A stretch of 5,885 nt of DNA, from positions 1-5,885 of the forward strand of contig JACDGF010000154.1 of assembly GCA_013815405.1 (NCBI GenBank), given 5' to 3'. The notes beneath the pieces are model-generated. The model was not told where the DNA came from. It did not search any database and was given only the letters and a program-made list of their open reading frames with translations. Source of the DNA: Caulobacteraceae bacterium (GTDB lineage Bacteria; Pseudomonadota; Alphaproteobacteria; Caulobacterales; Caulobacteraceae). Shown piece by piece: positions 1 to 5,885 of this stretch (position 1 is the stretch's first letter; the number at the start of each line of letters is the position of its first letter). The position numbers and the translations under genes are program-made.

Positions 1-213
1 GAAATCCGCCGCCTGGCGCTCCAGGGCGCGGGCGGCGCGGGCGCGCAGGGCGGCGAGGTCGCCATCCTCCACGAAGAGGTCCATCGCCCCCTCGCCCAGG
101 ACCCGGGTTTCGTCGACCGTCCGGCCGCCCGCCGCCACAGCCTCGAGCGCCGGCGGGAGAGCCTCGTCGAGCGCGGCGCGGTCGCGGGCGACGAGGGTCA
201 GGACGAGACGCAT
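1..213 (-). CDS. serB: Phosphoserine phosphatase SerB, N-terminal fragment (partial)
   Basis: This is the first 71 codons of a gene that runs off the left edge of the window. The protein begins MRLVLTLVARDRAALDEA and continues through a stretch with LGEGAMDLFVED and an Arg/Ala-rich helix ending ERQAADF. This matches the N-terminal, ACT-like regulatory part that I recall for alphaproteobacterial SerB, which removes phosphate from L-phosphoserine in the last step of serine synthesis in the cytoplasm. The catalytic HAD motif (DxDxT), expected just downstream, is outside the window, so the enzyme assignment rests on N-terminal similarity only. The ATG at 213 is the only good start, but no clear Shine-Dalgarno lies before it (the bases upstream read GATCGGTCC). 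Third positions are nearly all G or C, as expected for a real gene here. A LexA-type promoter about 250 bp upstream points at it. Confidence 0.72.
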   Translation of the reverse strand, partial: MRLVLTLVARDRAALDEALPPALEAVAAGGRTVDETRVLGEGAMDLFVEDGDLAALRARAARALERQAADF

Positions 214-545
214 GGACCGATCACGGCTCTGGCTAGGCCCTTGTCGCGGCGCGGCGCCGCCTCACCCGCCCGCCCGCGGTTCCCGCCGCCGCACCGTAGA
301 ATCACCGTTGTTTACGGTCGATCGGGGTGGAAGCTCCGCTCGCGGGCGCGGAATCGGACCGGCCGACCCGAATCGTCCGGCCGGGAGACGGCTGTCGGCG
401 GAAGGAGCGCGGAAAGGTCACGGGGGTCCTGACATGGCATGAAGCAAGAGCGCCGGGAGAACACATAGCGAACTTATTGCAAAATGTCAATATGCATGAG
501 GCGGCTCGGCGCGCTTGGGGGTGCGGAGACAAATCTTGACGGTGG
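214..545. other. Intergenic region without a convincing gene
   Basis: This 332-bp stretch lies between the start of serB and the stop of the small YD-repeat gene. Open frames exist on both strands, but they are rich in Arg, Pro, Gly and Ser, lack ribosome binding sites and look like random GC-rich reading. The best short candidate downstream of the LexA-type promoter is a 42-codon minus-strand frame from 440 to 312 (starting MPCQDPRDLSALL). It has no Shine-Dalgarno, no membrane segment and no family I recognise, so I do not call it. The region holds an AT-rich island at about 463-495 that contains the promoter, and an ACCGT/ACGGT repeat cluster at 293-318. I see no clear intrinsic terminator for the small gene that ends at 546. 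Confidence 0.6.
459..490 (-). promoter_or_regulatory. Sigma-70-type promoter overlapped by an alphaproteobacterial LexA (SOS) box
   Basis: Read on the minus strand, TTGACA (490-485) is followed after exactly 17 bases by TATGTG (467-462). The -10 region also reads GCTATGTG, whose GCTA start agrees with the Caulobacter-type -10 (GCTANAWC). Lying over the -10 is GTTC-GCTATGT-GTTC, which on the plus strand is GAAC-N7-GAAC at 459-473, the direct-repeat LexA operator known from Alphaproteobacteria. A repressor bound there would block polymerase, so transcription toward serB would be expected to rise after DNA damage. The promoter elements and box are seen directly; LexA control is inferred. The expected transcript start is near 455, leaving a leader of about 240 bases before serB. 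Confidence 0.6.
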
Positions 546-863
546 TCATCGCCCGTGGGTCGTGGTCGGCGCCGTTCCGCGTCCGGGCGTGGCTCCATGG
601 CGCCGTTCCAGGCGGTCGGCGCCAGGTCGAGCCTGGCCGTGGGCGGAAGGCGTTCCGGCCGCCGTCGTTACCTGCCGGGTGCGGTTTCCGGCCGGATCGT
701 ATTTGTAGGTGACCGTGCTCCCGTCGGAATAGCTCGCGGTCGCCAAGCGCCCCAGGCCATCGTAGGTATAGGTCACCGTTCCGGCATGGGCGGCCCCGGC
801 CAAGGCCGATGGAGCCGCGATCACCAGGGACCTTCGGGCCAACGTACGGTGCGAGACTGTCAT
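546..863 (-). CDS. Small exported YD-repeat (mini-RHS) protein
   Basis: This 105-residue protein starts at the ATG at 863, preceded by AAGGGG with a 7-base spacer (minus-strand bases 876-871). Residues 1-27 form an export signal: basic n-region with RR at 10-11, the hydrophobic run SLVIAAPSALAG, and an AHA cleavage site before G28. A Tat signal is possible but the motif is weak. Two YD repeats follow, TYTYDGLGRLATASY (residues 31-45) and TYKYDPAGNRTRQVTT (52-67), each with the Y-D-x-x-G-[RN] pattern of RHS proteins. Residues 70-105 are low-complexity and Arg/Gly/Pro-rich, and may be out of frame (see findings). Two repeats are too few to close an RHS shell, so it may be a small accessory YD protein or a remnant of a larger one. 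It is divergent from the giant RHS gene at 981 and shares its upstream region. Confidence 0.7.
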   Translation of the reverse strand: MTVSHRTLARRSLVIAAPSALAGAAHAGTVTYTYDGLGRLATASYSDGSTVTYKYDPAGNRTRQVTTAAGTPSAHGQARPGADRLERRHGATPGRGTAPTTTHGR

Positions 864-870
864 CGGCTTT

Positions 871-876
871 CCCCTT
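871..876 (-). promoter_or_regulatory. Ribosome binding site of the small YD-repeat gene
   Basis: On the minus strand the bases before the ATG read GGAAAGGGGAAAGCCG. The purine-rich AAGGGG core sits 7 bases from the start codon. This fixes ATG 863 as the start; the same reading frame stays open far upstream (to 1928) but has no comparable signal there, and the sequence upstream is antisense to the large RHS gene. Confidence 0.6.
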
Positions 877-908
877 TCCGATCCATGACCGAAACCCCAC
901 CGCGACAA

Positions 909-937
909 TTGACCATCGCGGAGGTTTTGCAATAGGT
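909..937 (+). promoter_or_regulatory. Candidate promoter for the large RHS gene
   Basis: TTGACC at 909-914 is followed by a 17-base spacer and ATAGGT at 932-937, inside the relatively AT-rich part of the divergent intergenic region. The -35 is good and the -10 is poor. A transcript starting near 944 would give a leader of roughly 37 bases to ATG 981, which fits that start better than the TTG at 942. No equally good promoter was found for the divergent small gene, although TTGTCG on the minus strand lies in the same region. Confidence 0.3.
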
Positions 938-980
938 TTTCTTGGCGCGCCCGGCGGCGTCGGGCGCTGGGGATGGGGTT

Positions 981-3900
981 ATGACGGCTGTCGACAGGCC
1001 GGCCGGTTGGCCTTGGAGACTCGGGTTCGCCCGACGGCTCGGACCCGCCTGGGCTCTGGTCCTGGCGCTCCTCGCGACCGGCGGCGCCGAACCGGCGGCG
1101 GCCCAGTCGATACCGATACCGGTCGTCAAGATCGGCGCCACATCCTTGGTCCCGCCGGCCACGGCCCTCACGCACTTCGGCAATCAGGCCAGTCCAAGTC
1201 CGCCGGCGACGCGCGATCCCCTGGTGCGGGCGCTGGCCCGCTCGCTCCACTACGACATCGACGTGATCTTCGAGCATGTGCGCGACCACGTCGAGTTCAC
1301 GCCCATGTACGGCCTGCAGAAAGGGGCGCGGGGAGTCATCCTCGATGGCAATGGCACGGCTTTCGACCAAGCGTATTTCCTGGTCGAGATGCTGCGCGAG
1401 GCCGATAACATCAATTGCCCAGGCGGGGTCGGCGCCGGCTGCGGCTATATTCCCAAGTACCGCCTGGGCCAGATCACCCTGAGCGGGAGCGACTTCGCTT
1501 CGTGGTTCGGCGTGGCCACGAACGCCGCGGTGGCCACCCATGTTCTGGCCGATGGGGGTATTCCAGCCGTCGTGACCGGTTCCGGGGCGAACTTCAGCGT
1601 CACCATGAGCCATATTTGGGTCTTGGCCACCATCGGCGGCGCGACCTATGTCTTCGACCCGAGCTACAAGCCCCATACCACGCTCCCCGGCATCGGCCAG
1701 GCGGCGATCACGAGCGCGATGAACTACAGCGCCAGCACTCTCTACAACGCCGGGGCCGGTTCGGCCACGACGACCCCGACCTCGGTGCAGGGGTTCAGCG
1801 GCACGGGATTCAGGGCCCAACTCGACCGCGATCGGAGCAGTCTGGAGACCTATCTCACCGATCCGGCCAACGGCTTGGTCGGGGCGAAGATCGACGCCCT
1901 GGTCGGCCACCGCGTCATCGTTGCGCATGACGCCGGCGCGGAGAACCGCCGGACCACCCTGCCCTATGCCGTGACCCAGGATCGGACCTGGGCGGGGCAG
2001 ATTCCGGACGCCTATCGCACGGCGCTGACCGTATCGATGACGACCTGGACGGGGTCGACAAAATTCTACGCCGACGACATCTATGGCGAGCCGCTCGCCT
2101 TCTTCTATCCGAACACTTCTCCACCGAGCGCGCCGCCCATCGCCCTGAGCGGCTCATCGGGACTGCACGATTGCGATTGGTACCGGGACAATGCTCCGGC
2201 CTTGTCTTCGCCGATCAACTTTTCGGTCGCGATCGTCCATCCCTATCCCACCAACTTCATGGACCGAACGGTGGCGAAGCGGCTGACCTGGCGGCAGTGC
2301 GCGTCGGGGCGGGTCGTGTTCACCAACCACTGGGGCAATGTCGGCGCCAAGGCCGCCGAGCTGATGCGCCAGGCGACGTCTCTGCTGACTTACAGCAGCC
2401 ACAACAAGGACACGCCGATCGGGCCGCTGCTGGAATCGGTGGCGGCCGGATATTCGAACTATCTGGGCCTCGCCGGGCAATATCAGAGCGGGCTCTATCA
2501 GCTTCACGATCTGATCGGCATCCATCAGCTGGACGACGCCGACGTAGCCACGACCTCGACCGCCGGCGGCGGAGGAAGCTACAGCTATAGCTCCCGGCAG
2601 GAAATGCTGACCATGGACTTCGAGGCCGGGGTCAGCGTCAATCCCGTCGACACCTTCAGCGCCAGCCGGCGTCTGGCCCTGGCCGGCGTCGCGGTCGGCG
2701 GATTGGCGGTGGCGGAAAGCGCCGGCGCGCGCGACGAATCCGACGGCGTCCGCGACGTGACGGCCCTGACCCTGTTCACCAGCCAGGGACCCGCCCTCTA
2801 CTATCTCGCCACACCGTCCACATGGACCAACATCAAATCCCAGCTCCAGAACTATTCGAACTATCCCGCCGGCGCGGCCCTTCCGGTCTTCGACGCCTAC
2901 GTCGCCGCCGGCTATTCCCTGTTCCTGCCCCGCGAGGGCGGCCTCACCCAGCAGGGCTTCTCGGTCGCCCAGGGCGGTTTTACGAGAACGAGCAATCTGT
3001 TGGACACCTTCGGCTATCTCGCCGACAACGGCCAGACGGTGCCGGCCCAGGCCTTCCGGCGCGCCGTGGCCTATGCCTTCGATCCGGCGACCGGCAGCGG
3101 GGCCTATGTCATCTACGATCCGCGCCGGCGCGGGGCGTCCAAGGGCGGCATGGATGTCGCCGTCGCCGCCGACCAGCAGCTGGCGGCGATGCTTCGCGGG
3201 CCCGACGCGCCCAAACCGACCAGCGTGGACATCGCCGCCACCGAATTCACGGTCGATGGCCAGACCGGCTATGCATCCTACGCGCCGCCGCCCGACCTCA
3301 CCGACGGCGTGGGACCCTTCCCCAGGACCCTGTCACTGCAGCGCCGATACGATCCGGCCGATCCTTCCGATCATGGTTTCGGCGAGGGGTGGCGGCACAA
3401 TTGGGACCACTCCGTCTCCTGGACCAACGACGGCATGGCCGCGCTCGGCCGGTCGGGAGGCTTCGGCGCGGCGGCCGCCCTGGTCACGATCCAGGCGGTC
3501 ATGGACCTCGCGCCGAACGGCGATCCGGGGCATCTGCTGGCGTCGGCGGTCGCCCAGCAATGGTTCGCCGACCAGACGATCAACAATGTCGCCGCCGTGA
3601 GCGCCGGCTTCGGGGCGAAGGAGGCCTTCTTCAAGCGCCAGCCCGTGACCGGCGAGACGCCGGCGAACGCCTATTATGTGAGCGCGTCCGGCGACGGTTC
3701 GGCCCTGACCCAGACCGGCCAGCCCTCCGACAGCCTGATCAATCGGCGAACCTATTACGGTCTCGGCTTCGCCTCTGTCGGCCGCGACGGCGATGCGCGA
3801 ACCTATGGCTATGTGGCGCCGCCGAATTTCGTCCCCGACCCCTGGGAGCCGTTCAGCATCGCCTATGAGGTCCGCAAGACCCTGCACATGACCAACTGGA

Positions 3901-5165
3901 CCTTTCCGGACGGCATGGTCCTCACCTCGACCTTCACCTGGCTCGGCGATCCCGGCGATACGATCGCGCTGGGCGCCGTGACCAACAGCTTCGGATCCAG
4001 ACTTTTCCAGAAGGGTTACGTCGGCGGCCAAAGGGTCCGCGACGCCTGCGGAGGCCCAGGCTCCTTCACGCCGGGACAGGCGAACTACGCGAATTCATCG
4101 AACCAGCAAGTGTTCTACAACCTCTCGCTCGCGACCCTGGCGGTCGTCGGCTGCCCGGGCGATCCGACCGTGATCAGCACCTTCGAGCCGACGCTGGATT
4201 CGTTCGCCGAGCCGGTCGGGTCGCAATGGTCCTATGCCTACGGCTCGATCACGCCGACCTATGTCATGACTTCCGAGACGGCCAGCCTGCCCAATCCGGT
4301 GCGGCTGACGACGCTTTACCGGCCTTCGGCGCCCCCGCCGGCGGGACTTCCCACCGTCGCCCTCACCTATGACATCGACGGCCAGACTGAGACCATCACC
4401 AATGCCGCGGGGAACGCCTACACCTTCTTCTCCTCGCCGTTCCGGGGCGAGCGGCGGACGCCGCTGGGCTTTTCGACCGTCACCAACTTCGACGAATACG
4501 GCCGCGCTGTCCTGAAGGCCGATCCCCTCGGCCGCCGGACGTCCATGGCCTACGACGGTCGCGACCGGCTGATCCTGACCACCCGGCCCGAGGGCGATTC
4601 GACCGCCCTGACCTACGACGTTCGCTCCAACCAGCTCACCGCCACCCAGAACGCCAAGCCCGGCAGCGGCCTGGCGCCGCTCACAACCTCCTCGAAATAC
4701 CTCGAGGGACCCACCGTGGGATCCTGCGTTCATCCCGTATTTTGCAACAAGCCGTCATCCGCGACCGACGCGCGGGGCCATGTCACCAACTATGCCTGGG
4801 TCGCGGTCACCGGAAAGCTTCGGCAGATTCTCAAGCCCGCCGACGACGCGGGCGTGCGCCCGCAGACCGACGTGGCCTACGCCCTGTTCAGGGGTGTCGC
4901 CCTGCCGATCTCCAGGACGGAGAAGATCTCCCAGACCTCCAGCATGACCGAGACCTACGCCTATGACGCGGCCAAACAAATATGTGCTGCAAAGCGCAAC
5001 GGAGGACTCGGGAAGCGGCCACCTCAACCTGACCACCGGCTTCACTTTCGACACGGTCGGCAATCTGATCGCGACGGCCACGCCGCTGGCGCACGCCAAG
5101 ACCTACACCTGGGACCCCGATCGGCGGCTGGTGTTTTCGCTCTCGCCGCTAATCGCCGCCTATAA
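981..5165 (+). CDS. Giant exported RHS/YD-repeat protein with transglutaminase-like domain (first frame, frameshifted)
   Basis: From ATG 981 this frame encodes 1394 residues. ATG 981 is preceded by a G-rich GGGGATGGGG; an in-frame TTG at 942 would add 13 residues. Residues 1-41 are a long Sec-type signal peptide (Arg-rich n-region, core AWALVLALLATGG, cleavage after EPAAA). Residues about 80-235 resemble the transglutaminase core found in front of some large YD-repeat proteins: the His (HIWV, residue 211) and Asp (FDPSYK, residue 226) are present, but the helix normally carrying the catalytic Cys reads GTAFDQAYFLVEMLRE, with no Cys. A long middle region (about 240-775) includes HRVIV, IPDAYRTAL and FYADDIYGEPL blocks that I associate with this family. 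The RHS entry motif RTLSLQRRYDP...FGEGWRHNWDHS lies near 782-810. YD repeats follow from Y1130 (TYDIDGQTETI, DPLGRRTSMAYDGRDRL, TYDVRSNQL, AYDAA). After about residue 1332 a one-base insertion makes the last ~62 residues out of frame. Substrate and role are unknown; a surface or secreted RHS shell is inferred. Confidence 0.8.
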   Translation: MTAVDRPAGWPWRLGFARRLGPAWALVLALLATGGAEPAAAQSIPIPVVKIGATSLVPPATALTHFGNQASPSPPATRDPLVRALARSLHYDIDVIFEHVRDHVEFTPMYGLQKGARGVILDGNGTAFDQAYFLVEMLREADNINCPGGVGAGCGYIPKYRLGQITLSGSDFASWFGVATNAAVATHVLADGGIPAVVTGSGANFSVTMSHIWVLATIGGATYVFDPSYKPHTTLPGIGQAAITSAMNYSASTLYNAGAGSATTTPTSVQGFSGTGFRAQLDRDRSSLETYLTDPANGLVGAKIDALVGHRVIVAHDAGAENRRTTLPYAVTQDRTWAGQIPDAYRTALTVSMTTWTGSTKFYADDIYGEPLAFFYPNTSPPSAPPIALSGSSGLHDCDWYRDNAPALSSPINFSVAIVHPYPTNFMDRTVAKRLTWRQCASGRVVFTNHWGNVGAKAAELMRQATSLLTYSSHNKDTPIGPLLESVAAGYSNYLGLAGQYQSGLYQLHDLIGIHQLDDADVATTSTAGGGGSYSYSSRQEMLTMDFEAGVSVNPVDTFSASRRLALAGVAVGGLAVAESAGARDESDGVRDVTALTLFTSQGPALYYLATPSTWTNIKSQLQNYSNYPAGAALPVFDAYVAAGYSLFLPREGGLTQQGFSVAQGGFTRTSNLLDTFGYLADNGQTVPAQAFRRAVAYAFDPATGSGAYVIYDPRRRGASKGGMDVAVAADQQLAAMLRGPDAPKPTSVDIAATEFTVDGQTGYASYAPPPDLTDGVGPFPRTLSLQRRYDPADPSDHGFGEGWRHNWDHSVSWTNDGMAALGRSGGFGAAAALVTIQAVMDLAPNGDPGHLLASAVAQQWFADQTINNVAAVSAGFGAKEAFFKRQPVTGETPANAYYVSASGDGSALTQTGQPSDSLINRRTYYGLGFASVGRDGDARTYGYVAPPNFVPDPWEPFSIAYEVRKTLHMTNWTFPDGMVLTSTFTWLGDPGDTIALGAVTNSFGSRLFQKGYVGGQRVRDACGGPGSFTPGQANYANSSNQQVFYNLSLATLAVVGCPGDPTVISTFEPTLDSFAEPVGSQWSYAYGSITPTYVMTSETASLPNPVRLTTLYRPSAPPPAGLPTVALTYDIDGQTETITNAAGNAYTFFSSPFRGERRTPLGFSTVTNFDEYGRAVLKADPLGRRTSMAYDGRDRLILTTRPEGDSTALTYDVRSNQLTATQNAKPGSGLAPLTTSSKYLEGPTVGSCVHPVFCNKPSSATDARGHVTNYAWVAVTGKLRQILKPADDAGVRPQTDVAYALFRGVALPISRTEKISQTSSMTETYAYDAAKQICAAKRNGGLGKRPPQPDHRLHFRHGRQSDRDGHAAGARQDLHLGPRSAAGVFALAANRRL
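4974..4976 (+). other. Frameshift site (+1 base) in the large RHS gene
   Basis: In frame one the codons read GCC AAA CAA ATA TGT and then lose all YD character. If one A is removed from the AAA at 4974-4976, the sequence reads GCC AAC AAA TAT GTG CTG CAA, giving AYDAANKYVLQSATEDSG, and this frame carries regular YD repeats to the mobile-element end. The lesion is therefore best explained as one extra A in a short A run. It could be a true mutation or a sequencing error; the sequence alone cannot tell these apart. Confidence 0.8.
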
Positions 5166-5809
5166 TTCCAGCGTCACGACGAAATATTCCTACGATGTCG
5201 ACGGCCAATTGATCCAGGTGGACAAGGGGACGTCCAGCCCCCCGTCGGGGTCGGGGTTCACAGCCCAGGAGACCGCCACCTTCGCCTATGACGCGGCGGG
5301 CAATGAGATCCGCCAGACGGTGTTCGACGGCGGCTCGACCACGCAGCCCAAGCTGAGCCTCACCCAGTTAAACTACGATGCCGACGACCGGCCGCTGTGC
5401 ACGGCGGCGCGGAACAATGCGGCCGTCTTCGGTTCCCTGCCGGCGGCCTGCGTCCAGTCCGCCCCGGGTCCCGACGGCCCCGACCACATCGGCAAGCTCG
5501 TTTATGACGCCGCCGGACAGAAGACGCAGGAGGTGCGCGGGATCGGCACGGCGGAGCAGGAGGCCTACGCCACCTATGTCTACAGCCAGAACGGCAAGGT
5601 CACGCGGATCAAGGACGCCAACGTCAATCTCACCGCCCTGACCTATGACGGCTTCGATCGCCTCTCCAGGATGAACTTTCCCTCGACCACGCTCGGGGCC
5701 GGGACGTTCGACCCCAACGATTTCGAGGCCTACAGCTACGACGCCAACGGCAATCGCCTGATTTTCACCAGGCGCGACGGCAATACGATCACCGCCTCGT
5801 ACGACGCCC
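4981..5809 (+). pseudogene. Continuation of the RHS/YD-repeat protein in the +1 frame, cut by a mobile element
   Basis: About 276 codons continue the large RHS gene in a different frame from its first part. They hold a dense series of YD-type repeats: TYTWDPDRRLV, KYSYDVDGQLIQV, TFAYDAAGNEIRQ, LNYDADDRPLC, LVYDAAGQKTQEV, ALTYDGFDRLSRM, AYSYDANGNRLIF and a last one beginning ASYDAL. There is no ATG in frame until 5671 and no ribosome binding site, so this is the broken remainder of the upstream gene and not an independent one. The final repeat stops at YDAL, where such repeats normally continue NR or GR, because the mobile-element end begins there. The frame stays open through the mobile-element end to 5885, adding an unrelated tail (STQSRNVPRF...). 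The C-terminal RHS core closure and any toxin or variable tip lie beyond the window or are lost. Confidence 0.8.
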
Positions 5810-5885
5810 TGTCAACGCAAAGTAGAAATGTCCCCCGATTCCCCCAAGTAGGAATGTCCCCTGGGTGGCGGTCGGTCTTGGGCGG
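5810..5885. mobile_element. Terminal end of an IS21-family-like insertion sequence (partial)
   Basis: YD-repeat coding sequence stops abruptly at 5809, and the next bases read TGTCAACGC followed by AAGTAGAAATGTCCCC. A start with TG, and several short repeats of the GTAGAAATGTCC type just inside the end, are typical of IS21-family elements, where IstA transposase binds repeated terminal sites. The istA/istB genes would lie beyond the window and are not seen, so the family call rests on the terminal sequence only. The first base could be off by one or two because the junction reads CCCTGTC. The target duplication cannot be assessed from one side. Confidence 0.7.
5820..5861 (+). repeat. Two direct terminal repeats of the insertion sequence
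   Basis: AAGTAGAAATGTCCCC at 5820-5835 is repeated as AAGTAGGAATGTCCCC at 5846-5861: 15 of 16 bases match, with starts 26 bp apart. The spacing places the two copies on nearly the same face of the helix. They probably bind the transposase, as the multiple terminal repeats of IS21-family elements do. Confidence 0.7.

Noticed and set aside
475..934. TATTGCAAAA at 475-484 and its exact inverse TTTTGCAATA at 925-934, flanking the small YD gene
   Set aside because: A 10-bp inverted pair is expected several times by chance in a window of this size, and the match does not extend. The first copy is also part of the promoter spacer.
942..944. TTG at 942 as the start of the large RHS gene
   Set aside because: It is possible but weaker: it would lengthen an already long signal-peptide n-region and lies almost on the predicted transcript start. 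ATG 981 with upstream G-rich bases is preferred.
546..1928. Long 460-codon minus-strand open frame covering the small YD gene and the start of the large RHS gene
   Set aside because: Only its last 105 codons (from ATG 863) look like a protein with a ribosome binding site. The upstream part is antisense to the large RHS gene, whose codon bias and domains are convincing.
2822..3868. Plus-strand 348-codon frame
   Set aside because: It is an Arg/Pro-rich shadow of the RHS gene in another frame, without domain signals.
3333..4733. Long minus-strand open frames of 212-232 codons
   Set aside because: They are antisense shadows of the RHS gene in GC-rich DNA: Arg/Gly-rich, with no recognisable motifs.
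4971..4981. Programmed ribosomal frameshift at CCAAACAAATA
   Set aside because: The required shift is +1. The bases do not form a classical -1 slippery heptamer in the reading frame, and I see no clear downstream stimulator; an extra A explains the change more simply.
5161..5166. Perfect TATAAT
   Set aside because: It lies within YD-repeat coding sequence (AAYNS), has no matching -35 and no gene start downstream.
1..5885. CRISPR array, tRNA or rRNA genes
   Set aside because: No regularly spaced repeats, tRNA-like cloverleaf or rRNA sequence was recognised on either strand.

Overview
The window looks like chromosomal DNA of a high-GC alphaproteobacterium, probably of the Caulobacter/Phenylobacterium type. 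Three things point that way: strong GC preference at third codon positions, a SerB-like N-terminus of the alphaproteobacterial form, and a GAAC-N7-GAAC box, which is the LexA site of Alphaproteobacteria. This placement is an inference; no rRNA or other marker gene is present.

Layout. Bases 1-213 (minus strand) hold the first 71 codons of a probable phosphoserine phosphatase gene (serB), cut by the window edge. Bases 214-545 contain no convincing gene. They do contain a strong sigma-70-type promoter reading toward serB, with a LexA box lying over its -10 element. Bases 546-863 (minus strand) encode a small exported protein with two YD (RHS) repeats. Head to head with it, starting at 981 (plus strand), is a very large exported RHS-family gene. 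It has a Sec signal peptide, a transglutaminase-like domain without the expected catalytic cysteine, a long family-specific middle region, an RHS-shell entry motif (FGEGW) and YD repeats.

The large gene is broken twice. One extra A near 4974-4976 shifts the frame, so the first frame stops at 5165 while the YD repeats continue in the +1 frame. That second frame is then cut at about 5810 by the end of a mobile element that looks like IS21 family: it starts TGTCAACGC and carries two 16-base terminal repeats 26 bp apart. The C-terminal end of the RHS protein, where a toxin or other variable tip would sit, lies beyond the window.

The large and small YD-repeat genes share an intergenic region of about 117 bp and both appear to be exported, so they may form one secreted module. 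There is no sign of type VI secretion parts (PAAR, VgrG) at the N-terminus. The least expected features are the LexA-type promoter aimed at serB and the paired giant/mini YD genes.
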